Assembly (NCBI GenBank): GCA_950295325.1
Contig: OX485804.1
Span: forward strand, 51,324,429-51,388,428
DNA: 64,000 nt
Reading direction: 5' to 3'
Origin: Polytrichum commune
Lineage: Eukaryota; Streptophyta; Polytrichopsida; Polytrichales; Polytrichaceae
The notes under the pieces are model-generated. The model was not told where the DNA came from. It worked only from the letters and a program-made list of their open reading frames with translations, and made no database searches. Both the position numbers and the translations under genes were made by a program. How positions within the stretch are numbered: the first letter of the stretch is position 1; each line of letters begins with the position of its first letter. Below are positions 39,866-49,719 of the stretch, piece by piece.

Positions 39866-40188
39866 GAGGCCGCACACATTCAAAAACGTTGGTTTTTAAT
39901 CAGAGTTTGGTAAACCAAGGTAAACGAAATTCAGCCTTGACATGTGCTTCACTTCGAGAAGCTTGATTTCAAGTTTGATCCCTCTTTTATTGGGTAGAAT
40001 CGTCCATTTTCAACTCTAATCCAAGACTGTTTTTTTGCAAGGGCTCAAAAGCTTCATTAACCAAAAAAAGAGGGACCAACCTTGAAACCCAGCTCCTCAA
40101 AGTTAGACACATGTCAAGGCCGAAATTCTTTCACCTTGGCTTACCAAACTCTATTTCAAAACCGATGTTTTTGCACGTGTGTGGCCTC
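39866..40188. mobile_element. Foldback MITE, about 323 bp
   Basis: The ends read GAGGCCGCACACA and TGTGTGGCCTC. The arms pair imperfectly throughout: GAGTTTGGTAA with TTACCAAACTC, GCCTTGACATGTG with CACATGTCAAGGC, and TCCCTCTTTT with AAAAGAGGGA. Divergence suggests an old insertion. Confidence 0.7.
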
Positions 40189-40199
40189 ACAAACAACGA

Positions 40200-41395
40200 A
40201 GTTGAGCTGCACTATAATGTGACCTACAAAGGTGATGTTGAGCTTTATATATGCTGAGGATGACTCATTCTACCTTCATGTGACTCTGTGTGGATCAACC
40301 ATGCGAAGGAAGAGGCTACTAGAAATACACTCACGTAATCTCAATTGTGGTGTAACAATCAGGAAGTTGTGGAGAACATGATAAGTTAGAGCATGTGATC
40401 TTATATGGATTAGAGGATTTTTTTTGCATGAAGCATGCAGTTGCACGGTGATATTGCAGATTTTGTTTTGGTCAAGATGGCGAAAGGAAAGTGATTGAAC
40501 TTCTGCTTGTCATGTCAATGTTATGGGGCCAGTCAATTTTCTCTGCGAAGATGGAGTTGTCAAAACCTAGAAGTTGAGCAGGTTCTGTGTTTACTAAGGG
40601 AAGCACATCAGATGATAACTAGATTCAAATCCCAATGAGGTACTTCTGATGGTTCTACCCGGAATCTGTTTCCAGCTGCACCTTCTATTTCAATTAGTAT
40701 GGATTGGCGAGATCCTTTTCGAAATGATCTATGAAAACAAACAGTTATTGAAAATATGACTGACAAGGATGATTTGTGGTGGCATTCTTGATTTGATTCC
40801 GACATAATATTTGTCACTGCACTTCAACCTGGTGCTAGGGCAGAGATAGTTCTTCTGTATTGTTCACCAAGGTGTAGATTTTCAATTATCTGGCACACGA
40901 TTTCTTCTTTTTGTTTCGAAAAGATTGGTTGAGTACTTTGGGAGCGTAACTTTTAGAATGGTTCAGTCCGGGAGTGTCTGATAGGTGAAATCTTCATGTC
41001 TTCAAGTTTGCTGAGTAGAGAAACTAAAGGAAACAGATGACAAAACATAACGTTTGCACATTTTATGCCTTTTTTTTACTAACATTGTTTCACATTAATC
41101 CTGCAGTCTATGATGTGGGTTCCTGGTCTGGACTCTGAATACCTCGCATGTTTCTTGAATAGATCTAAAAATGAACACTCATATATGTGAGATGCCTGCT
41201 GTAATAGATTCTTGCAAAGGATTTCTTGGAGTTTTGGAAAACCCTCTGCATCCAGAGAGCCCTAGAAACGGTGAATCTGGAATCATGCATGTTCGACGTC
41301 AAATCCACACAAATCATTTCTTTTAAATTCATCCCAAAAAGCTCATCTTGATGTGGTTGACGACCAAGACTGAAAAAAGCAAACCGATCAATCAG
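40200..41395. other. Unassigned region with a few protein-like stretches
   Basis: Short frames such as CKGFLGVLENPLHPESPRNG near 41215-41275 (+) look protein-like, but no gene model or family could be built. Confidence 0.25.
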
Positions 41396-41629
41396 TTATT
41401 GCTTAAAGGTTTTGATGTTCTTGACCTCAACGTAGACTACTTTAATTGATGCAATGATCTGCATCTCAGTGTCAGCAATCAAAATCCATCTGACAGTGTA
41501 TGATCCTTCTGTCACCTGTGACAATGATCCAGCAAGTTCACCACACTTGTGCAAATAGCTCAACATAAGGTGCCAATGTGCTAACATGTAAATACCATAA
41601 TTATGTGCTTCCTGCTTTTCTGATGCCAA
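41396..41629 (-). CDS. Possible coding fragment, unknown product
   Basis: A 77-codon minus-strand frame reads KQEAHNYGIYMLAHWHLMLS and later GSYTVRWILIADTEMQIIAS. It begins with TTG, not ATG, so it could be a terminal exon or a gene relic. Its composition is more protein-like than neighbouring frames. No family is recognised and no partner exons were found. Confidence 0.2.
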   Translation of the reverse strand: MASEKQEAHNYGIYMLAHWHLMLSYLHKCGELAGSLSQVTEGSYTVRWILIADTEMQIIASIKVVYVEVKNIKTFKQ

Positions 41630-42017
41630 ACTTCAACTTTTCACGTAGGATTTGGATTGGGTTTCAAGCAATGTAAGACTGCCATGTCACAACGCTTGAG
41701 AAGTACTAGTTATTTAAAGCCAAAGCATGAAGCACACAATGATATATCTTCCAGCCTCTCCTAAATATGAATGGCATATGTATATCTCACTACCAACATC
41801 TGAATCCTAGACAATCGTCAAGTGCCGGTGAGAGAATGTTGCAAATCTACCACAATACCATAGGTTGATAGCAGGTTGGGCAGAAATTGCCCAATAATCA
41901 ATTAAGTGAAAAAGGCTTAGGCAGTTCTAAAAACATTTTTGAAAACTTAGGCAACTATGTATACATATATTTATTTATTTCGGCACATAACATATCATAC
42001 ATATAAATCCATGTATC

Positions 42018-42078
42018 ATAAGTTATTTCTACATGATAAGGGCCACTTCACGGATACATGAATGTAAAAATAACTTAT
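42018..42078. other. Inverted repeat enclosing a MITE terminus
   Basis: ATAAGTTATTTCTACAT at 42018-42034 pairs with ATGTAAAAATAACTTAT at 42062-42078, with one mismatch. The loop contains GGGCCACTTCAC, the terminal motif of the TTA MITE family. Confidence 0.6.
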
Positions 42079-42394
42079 ATTCAGTAGAGCTTGTTTGAGA
42101 ACTTGCAAGCATGGCTAAGAGGCAGAGGTAGATCAATCACATGTTCCATCTCATTGACAAGGATGAGAGATTATTGAGTGTCAAAAAATTTCCTAATGTT
42201 TAGACTTTTATGATTATTTTCCTTCCATTTAGGTTATTTGACTCGTTAAGTTCCAAAAATCAAGCTTTAATTAGTTTTAATTATTTTCAGCCCAACCTGT
42301 TATCAGTCAACAGTAGTAAATTTGTAGATTTTGTAGTGATGTAGGACAATGTCCTTGTGACCTAAGTCAATTGCCTAGGAATCGTATATGTAAA

Positions 42395-42610
42395 TAAGAC
42401 CTATTTATTTCATGATCTATATATTTGTGTATGTAGTGGAGGCATTTAACACATTGAATTGTAAAGCTTGATATAAATATATGAGTCCGTCTTCTAGCCT
42501 ACCATCAGTACGTATACATTGTTTCTCTATAAAAAAAATTGTGTATAGGAGGTTTCATTTCATAGTTACCCTCACACATCATTTAGGTTTCCAATGAAGA
42601 GTCCAACCCT
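42395..42610. repeat. Dispersed repeat, copy 2
   Basis: Diverged relative of 38715-38945, in the same orientation. Confidence 0.6.
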
Positions 42611-42876
42611 GGGACAAAGCCCAACAAAAAGACCTTGTGGTCATAGCATCACTCAACCTCCCCATTCCACTCCCTTTCGAAAAGAGAGAGGTTGACAACA
42701 ATGGTCCCCAATCAACCTTCATGCATAGTTGAGATGAGCCAGTGCAGCCTGTGCAGGTAAGCTTAGAGTACTTTAATGGATTAGCTCAGACATTTTCTAC
42801 AGCACCTAACTTACATGCTAGTTAATTAAGCCCACGATACTTATATTAGCTGAGGCCAACTAACACCATTCATGGC

Positions 42877-43050
42877 ATTTAGTGTCACTTACTATTCAAA
42901 GTTACGCAATGCTATAACCATTTATTGAGAATGCAATGTTTTTAAGTTTTATGATATGTGAAAAACTTATAAAACCTTTGAAAGTAAAAATTGGAGTCTA
43001 TAGTAAGAAGTTCTTGCATCGTGTACTTCTGAATAGTAAGTGACACTAAT
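42877..43050. mobile_element. MITE with ATTTAGTGTCACTTACTAT termini
   Basis: The left terminus ATTTAGTGTCACTTACTATT pairs with AATAGTAAGTGACACTAAT at the right, giving an element of about 174 bp. It belongs to the family of 58091-58285 and 14876-15025. The flanking duplication was not resolved. Confidence 0.7.
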
Positions 43051-43237
43051 TACCATATAGACGGTGTACTGGGGTTGATTGTTGGAAAAGAACAATACTC
43101 AAGTTGATTATACCCCAAACACGGGGTCCAAAATGAACAGATACAATGCTTAACAAAATTATGACTACACAATGCATCGGTCTACAACCGAGTAATGCTA
43201 GCACGGTGAATCTCCAAAAGAGAACATATCTTAATTA

Positions 43238-43576
43238 GGGCCACTTCACACACAAGATCGAAGGCGTGTGACCATTGCATTCTAAGATCTGTCGTTAGTC
43301 GAAAAGGTGGAGGCCATCCAAGTTCATTGCACACTAGAAAGTGAAGGCCAAAGGACCCAAAGAAATTATCATGCATGAAAAGGTCTACATGGACTCCCAC
43401 ATGGCAGACTAGAAATGATGTTTCTTGATTTGCTGGAATTTGCATCATGCCCACCTCCAAGAGATAAGCCTAACACAAATTCTAACAAACCATGTCCGTA
43501 ATGCAACCTTTGGACGAAAACCAAGGGCCCTCACAACTACGTAGTCACAGCCCTTGGCTCGTGTGTGAAGTGGCCC
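43238..43576. mobile_element. PIF/Harbinger-like MITE copy A, 339 bp
   Basis: Ends are GGGCCACTTCACACAC and GTGTGTGAAGTGGCCC, flanked by TTA at 43235-43237 and 43577-43579. A 3-bp TTA duplication with GC-rich termini fits the PIF/Harbinger (Tourist) type. The frame at 43182-43460 is not supported as a gene. Confidence 0.8.
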
Positions 43577-43613
43577 TTATCATGCCCTCTCGTGCCTTTG
43601 GCTCCTTCAAAAC

Positions 43614-43963
43614 CTCGGGGGGGGGGGGGGGGCAGTGTGTTAAAAATTTAAGGATATAGGTGCGAACAACCACTATTTTATAGGGGGGTATTACTTTCAA
43701 TTCCCTTCTTTTTTTCACATGCTATCATTATGTAAATTTCTACTTTGGGTTAATAGAAAAATGGCTTGCATTACTTATGATTCCAAATTACCTATTATTC
43801 CATACCCTATAGTACTTTAAAGATGTCCAGTGCCCTTTTTGATACCCTATATTACTCTTAAGCCCAATTATAATTTTTTGCTCCCATGTTTTTAAAATAC
43901 CCTATCATTTGTTCGCACGTGTACTGCTACTCCAACCAATGACTACCCCCCCCCCCCCCCGAG
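43614..43963. mobile_element. hAT-like MITE with poly-G ends, 350 bp
   Basis: The element starts CTC followed by 16 G and ends with 15 C followed by GAG. A perfect 8-bp duplication, TTCAAAAC, flanks it at 43606-43613 and 43964-43971. An 8-bp duplication is characteristic of the hAT superfamily. No transposase is encoded; the inside is AT-rich. Confidence 0.8.
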
Positions 43964-43979
43964 TTCAAAACCCACATAT

Positions 43980-45840
43980 CTTTCATAGATCAATCACATT
44001 ACTTACTTCACATGGCCCACCCTATGATCCTTTTTGGAAAGAACCTCAATGAGTCGACAAGTAGAACATAGGCGTCCACTTGTCTCCTTCACATTTCATA
44101 TCTCTATAACTTATACACCGGCAGCTTCAAAAAGCCCACCTGTTTGTTGCACATTGCTGCCAAGGAGATGCATAAATTGGTATATTCTTGCGTAAATGAC
44201 GGGACGATATGTATGGTCTTCATGTGCCCCAAGTTCCCCATTGGTCCACATGGCTATAACTTCACGTGCACAAAATTGAAATATCATATGGTGACGACAG
44301 TTCGAGAATGGTACCCGCTTTCACAAGTCACAATGTCACAATGTCATCACCAACATACTGAATTTATACTAATTGTGACATCCCATGGTTATATTCTCGG
44401 GGTCCAGATGAACGAACGCACACTGCTTGATAATATTATGAGTTGTCATCAAAATCCTCTCTCTAGTGTGCATCATATGGTTCTTTTAGTGTGGGTGGAG
44501 AATCAGTGTAGGCCACACTACAGGATGGTTCTTACGGGTCCCAGGTCCTAAGCCCTAAATCACTTGAGGTCAATCTGTGCTTCATGTGGGATCCCAAGTC
44601 CTAAGTCCCAAGTATGACATGAATGCGTGCATGGCAACACTTTTTGGAGGTGAGGCTTGGGACTTTAGTCCAGCCAAAAACTAGACCCAACGCTAGTTGT
44701 GCGAATGGATTTTCGTAAAATAATCAAGATCCGACTTTGATGATGATTAACCATATTTTGATGGTTTCTTGAAATTCAGAAGTTGGGACTTTGTCTTCAT
44801 GTTGGACTTTCTAGCATGAGTGAGAGACTAGGACTTGGGACTTGGGACCCTTGTGAATTGACCCTAATTGTCTAGTTGGATTGTTAGAGTGGAGATAATG
44901 TGGGCAAAAGACCCCATGTTTTCTTCACAGAGATTTTCGACCAACAATATTTTCTAGGGACTTGATGTGGGTGATTATTTTATAAGTTTGAGGACAACAA
45001 TAGCATGGAATAAAATAGTCACCCATATTGACTTATTAGGAAGATTAGGAAGATGTTAATGGGGTAAACATTAATTTAAACCAGAGATTTGGCATGAGGT
45101 AAAGATTTATGTGGGTTGTAAGAAATTATTGTGGCCCACATAAATAGGATTGTTAGTGTAGTAGGCAAGGAGAAGCCTCTAAGGTAGATGAGGCTAATGT
45201 GGACACCTCTAACTCTATGCAGTCTTCCAACCAATGGCTTCGAGTATTAGAAGATTGAGCAATCTAGCAATTGCGAATTGTGACCAAAGAATTTGAAATT
45301 GCTAAAATCGGGGTGAGGAAGACGTTGATCTAGGCTTTGAAATCAAGATTTTTTGCTTCCCAATATGGTGTCATAGGGGGGAAACTCTTTTATTGTTCAA
45401 TGTTGTGTAAGTGGACGACATCATTAATAGATTCTACATGGATCATTCACGAATGAAAACCAAGTTTAATGACAATATTTGTTATGTCAAATCTCTAAAA
45501 TGGTTACATGTAAGATAAAATGTTACCGAATTGGCTTTTCATTGTAGAATATCCACACTACAAGTTGGTTAGCACCTCACAACCACATCTTGCCTCCTAA
45601 TTTGCCCACCTCGCCCACAAAAATCAAGCATGTCATAGCTTGGTGGACATCACTCCTAAATGTAGAGGGTGGTGAGTGTAGTTTGACTTTTGTGAAGGTG
45701 ACTAACCCAAATATCATCAAGGCAACGGCTAAATCTCCATGTATTACTCACCCACTAAATTAGAGCAATTGTAACCCCAATTATGAGCCAAAAGTAGGTA
45801 TCTGATTAAGGAAGCTAACCAAATTAGCCTCATCTACCTT
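43980..45840. other. Intergenic DNA, no gene recognised
   Basis: A 135-codon frame at 44144-44551 has no recognisable motif. Phrases such as GGGACTTGGGACC and its variants recur between 44530 and 44870, so part of this is low-complexity repeat DNA. Confidence 0.4.
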
Positions 45841-45845
45841 ATCAT

Positions 45846-46440
45846 ATGGCGGACATTAAACCTCTCCCTATGCACTTTTAGGGGGAGGGGTCTAGGTTGG
45901 GATAAGGCATGGGACCCATGCCGCGCAACCCTTGGGAAGCCATGACAAAAAAATTCAGTTTTGGTTTTTTTAACATGACTAAAAATACATTGCCCACCCC
46001 ACCAGACTTTAAAAAAACTTGCCTTTGCATTCTTGAAGGCCACTTGTCCACAAAAGCCATATTAAGTGTACCTCACCTTCAAAGTTCAAAATAAATAAAT
46101 AATATATTATTTATATTATTTATATTATATATATATATATATGTTCACATCCACTTAGTAAATAAGCAATTGACAAGGATTTCATTTTTGAAGAGAAACT
46201 ACCAATACAACATGTAATTAACTTGGAAGCTACAATTACTTTAAAACCCCTCATTAAATGTGGTAAGTCTGAGAATTATATCAATCTATTAAACTAATTT
46301 ATCCCAATTAAGCCTAATTAAACCAGAAATCATGCTTACTAATTAAACTAATAAAGTGTAATTTAGGCATCAACTAATCAAGCTAATCAGATAAAAATTT
46401 AGTTTACCAAATTGTTTCAGCGACAAGAGTGCAAAAATGG
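45846..46440. mobile_element. Diverged relative of the 53.4-54.5 kb foldback element
   Basis: Matches to the left arm at 53410-53820 include the CTTTGCATTCTTGAAGGCCA block, AGTAAATAAGCAATTGAC, and CATGTAATTAACTTGGAAG. No matching right arm is present. Similar short frames in both copies reflect DNA similarity. Confidence 0.65.
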
Positions 46441-46518
46441 TTATTACAAGCAAATTTGTTTACCAAATCCATATGATTGGTATTATACAATATTCTTGTT
46501 GACAACTTGTAATGTAAC

Positions 46519-47046
46519 TAGAATTATTAAGGAATATTCTAACTACATGTGCCAGTGTGTAAGCAGAAAAAGATGAGAGCTAGACAACTCTCGGTTGAGG
46601 ATGAATGGAAAGGAGTAAGACAACTCCAGATTGACAACATGTGCACTGGAGTTAGACAGCTCCGCATTTAGTGCATTGGAACTAGACCATTCCAAGTGAG
46701 AACAAGTGCACATGAGTTAGACAACTCTCGATGAGGTGCACAGGAGTTAGACCACTCCATGGATAAAGCTAGTTGGAATTAGACAGTTCCAACTAGAAGA
46801 TTGACTAGTTGGAATTAGACAATTCCAACTAAGAGAAAGGTTGGATGAACCAAGTTGGAATTAGACAGTTCCAACTGGAATGAAGGATGAATGTATTTAG
46901 TTGGAATTAGACAGTTCCAACTAGAAAGAAGAATGGATGAATCCAATTGGAATTAGACAGTTCCAATTGGAAGAATGGAATTGAGACAAGAGATGAAAGA
47001 AGGTTCTAGAAGAACCATAGATAGAAGATTCATAGTAGAACTATGA
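46519..47046. repeat. Array of short hairpins with constant loop and covarying stems
   Basis: At least twelve palindromic units lie within about 530 bases. Typical members are CTAGTTGGAA-TTAGACAG-TTCCAACTAG at 46769-46796, AGTTGGAATT-AGAC-AATTCCAACT at 46807-46830, units at 46853-46876 and 46898-46923, and CCAATTGGAA-TTAGACAG-TTCCAATTGG at 46943-46970. Earlier units change the stem but keep pairing: GAGAG/CTCTC (46575), GGAGT/ACTCC (46612), GGAG/CTCC (46648), TTGGAA/TTCCAA (46676), GAGT/ACTC (46714) and GGAG/CTCC (46743). GGTTCT/AGAACC at 47002-47016 and TCATAG/CTATGA at 47030-47046 use shorter loops. The array may be the U3 part of an LTR. Confidence 0.85.
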
Positions 47047-47099
47047 GATAGAGCTATGAATAGAATACTTTTACTATATGTAAATATAGAAAGTAAAAG

Positions 47100-47345
47100 T
47101 AGTGCTTCGGCATAAAAGGAAGCTCGGGGGAGGAGAGAGGATCTTTTTTGTCTCTCTCCTATGGTCGGGTGGTAGAGCTTCGTTGACCAAACTTTATTTG
47201 GTTGCGGTTTGTACTTAGAGGAAGAAATAAAATTGGTGTTGGTTTCAATTCTTTACTTTGAGATTTTGTGGTCAAGACACAAATTGCCAACCGGTGAGAG
47301 GTTCGTAATACAACTAAACGGGAATTTCAACACACCAAAGAATAC
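47100..47345 (+). other. LTR-like or promoter-like sequence after the hairpin array
   Basis: It holds a TATA-like ATAAAAGG at about 47116, a polypyrimidine tract, and AAATAAAAT near 47225, the order expected of the R and U5 parts of an LTR. No primer-binding site or second LTR was found, so a solo LTR is only a suggestion. Confidence 0.3.
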
Positions 47346-48439
47346 GTTAGTTGGGTGTTGCATGCAAATCTTAGATATATCAAAGTTGTACCAATGGATG
47401 TATCACAATAGTAGATTTTTATGAATAAATGTACCACATTTTGCATAGGGAGATCATATTGGTAGTACTAAAATATACATTTGTATCCAACAATCCAATA
47501 GATAACACATATTGAACATACAATTGAATCTAGTAGTTCATGCCACCCAAAGTCCACAAAGATTGACCATTTGAGAACCCCATGTAAACCGTAAGAAGAT
47601 CAATATCACATGAGACCTTCCCCCACCTACCATCCATGCCACCTTAAGGCAAGTAGCAAGCACACTCCTCCCTAAGCAAGCACCAAAATCAAACACTTTG
47701 AGCCTAAAAAGTGCATTAGGGGTTTAAAATGGTGCATTACAAATAAAAGGGGGATGAAACTTGGCGAGATAATCCCAATAAAATGTTGTAGGTCCTCGCC
47801 CAATATTTACAAACACTAAAACATGACGTTTGATTCGTCCAAACAAGACCACACGAAACACACTACCTCATCACAATTTGCAGTGCGAATCCTTGTTATG
47901 AGTCATGGTTAGGGTTATCCCTGATGTTCAAGTGGCCACCAAAAACCAACAACTAGCAATATTCACAAGGTGCATGCCTCTCCAACGAGTCATCATGCGT
48001 ACAAGAACAAATGGGCCTTACAAAGGAGCTCCATAGTCTTCAACCCTAATGGGTGCAAGCATGGTAAAGTGGACCAAAAAAGTCCTTTGATATGCTAAAA
48101 TCATAGTTTCTTTGGTCAAACGCCTAAAGTAGTAGCAAAATGTTGCTTAAATAGGATTTTTTTATCATGACGTCCACTATTGTTGTGTTAAGTACTCCAA
48201 TATAAAGTATCAAGATGAAATCTTCAAAAGCCATAATTAAAATGAATTCATGCTCAACAACAAACAACTCAATTTGATTTTGGACGCAAATTTCATGATC
48301 ACAACTATTTTGAACTTAGAATTATTTTTCACATTCCGTGAATTCAATGTCAACTTGAGGACATCCTAAAAAAAATAGAAAATCATCAATTTACTCTAAT
48401 TTTATCATATTCTAAAAAATATAGAAAACACTTGTTCAA

Positions 48440-48940
48440 TATCAACTCGTACTTATAGTTGTTCCTGATTTGACCTACCAAAAAATGTAGTTAACTATAG
48501 TTTTTTCTAAATTTGCTTTGCCACAAGATCTAGTTAACTATAGTTATATCTAGTTAACTAAAGTTGAGCCCAACCTGTTCACGCAATTTTGTTGTAGTGT
48601 TGTAGTGCCACTAGTGTGGTATTTGTGTTTGTGGTGTACATGGAGATTGTTTTGGAACTCAACACTGTGAGTAATTGTATAAAGGTGTTTCTTGACGATC
48701 CTTAATGGCCCAAGCATATTAAAGATCCTCAAGTGAAGCAAATCAAGAGGCAAACTTCTTCAAATACATAAAAATACTTGGAATTTTCTAGTTAACTATA
48801 GTTGTTCTTGAATCTGATCTTAAAACTTTCCAGTTAACTATAGTTGTTCTCCAAATGGGTTTGAAAATTTTCTAGTTAACTAAAGTTGTTCCCTAAAATG
48901 TATTCAAAAAAATCTAGTTAACTATAGTGATTTTTGCAAT
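48440..48940. repeat. 42-bp repeats built on overlapping palindromes
   Basis: TAGTTAACTATAGTT or a one-base variant starts at 48488, 48531, 48551, 48789, 48831, 48873 and 48915. The last four are exactly 42 bases apart, and the first two are 43 apart. TAGTTAACTA and AACTATAGTT are each perfect palindromes sharing AACTA. A block of about 215 bases (48566-48780) separates the two groups. Confidence 0.85.
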
Positions 48941-49689
48941 TGTCCAGGGTCTGAACTACTTGCACACCTCTTACATTGTCTTCGAAATTATGTATACTTC
49001 TTTTGAAATTGTTTTTGTTGACATAAATTGTTTGGTTTTGTAAACCAATATGTTTTCAAAATATTTGTGTATTCTTTCACAGAAATTATAGTTAGAACAT
49101 AGTTTTGAATCACTTTCACTCAAACCTCAGCAAGGATCTAGAATTGTCCACTTTACTTGTGCTTGCACCCTACTCTCATAATTAATTACACCTAGACACT
49201 AGTGCACCCATCATCCATACTTCTACCCACACCCCACATTAAAAATTGACAAATTCTCATTCAAGTTCAAGTTAACAATATAATCAATATGATCCTACAT
49301 ATACCAAAAATCCACGACCCCTTTCGTGGTGTGTTAAGTTTTCAGTGTGCACATAATGATAGGAATCAAGTACTTGCGTACGTTTTCTTGTATGGCCTTT
49401 TAACTTAACAAAGGGATGATACTATAACCCTACATGTTTTATAGACATTTCTTTCTAAAAATTTAAGGAACATGCCTATGTTTCTTTATTCGCGTTGTCT
49501 CTTTATTTTCCTAAGTGCTCGCCCCAAAAAGTAAGGCTATATCAACTATAAACAAATCATAAATTTAGATACACTCATATGCAGTGCAATTAAGCCGCCT
49601 TCACAATTAGGGTTGCTTTCTCATGCCAATGGCCATGGGTCAAAATCAAGTTACAAATTGTTTAAGTTTTTTTCATTCATCCTTCTAGC

Positions 49690-49719
49690 AATAATAATAA
49701 TAATAATAATAATAATAAG
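49690..49719. repeat. (AAT)n microsatellite
   Basis: Ten AAT triplets in a row. Confidence 0.9.

Noticed and set aside
46519..48940. CRISPR-like array, suggested by regularly spaced short palindromes
   Set aside because: This is plant nuclear DNA. Spacing in the first array is irregular, stems vary, and no cas genes exist.
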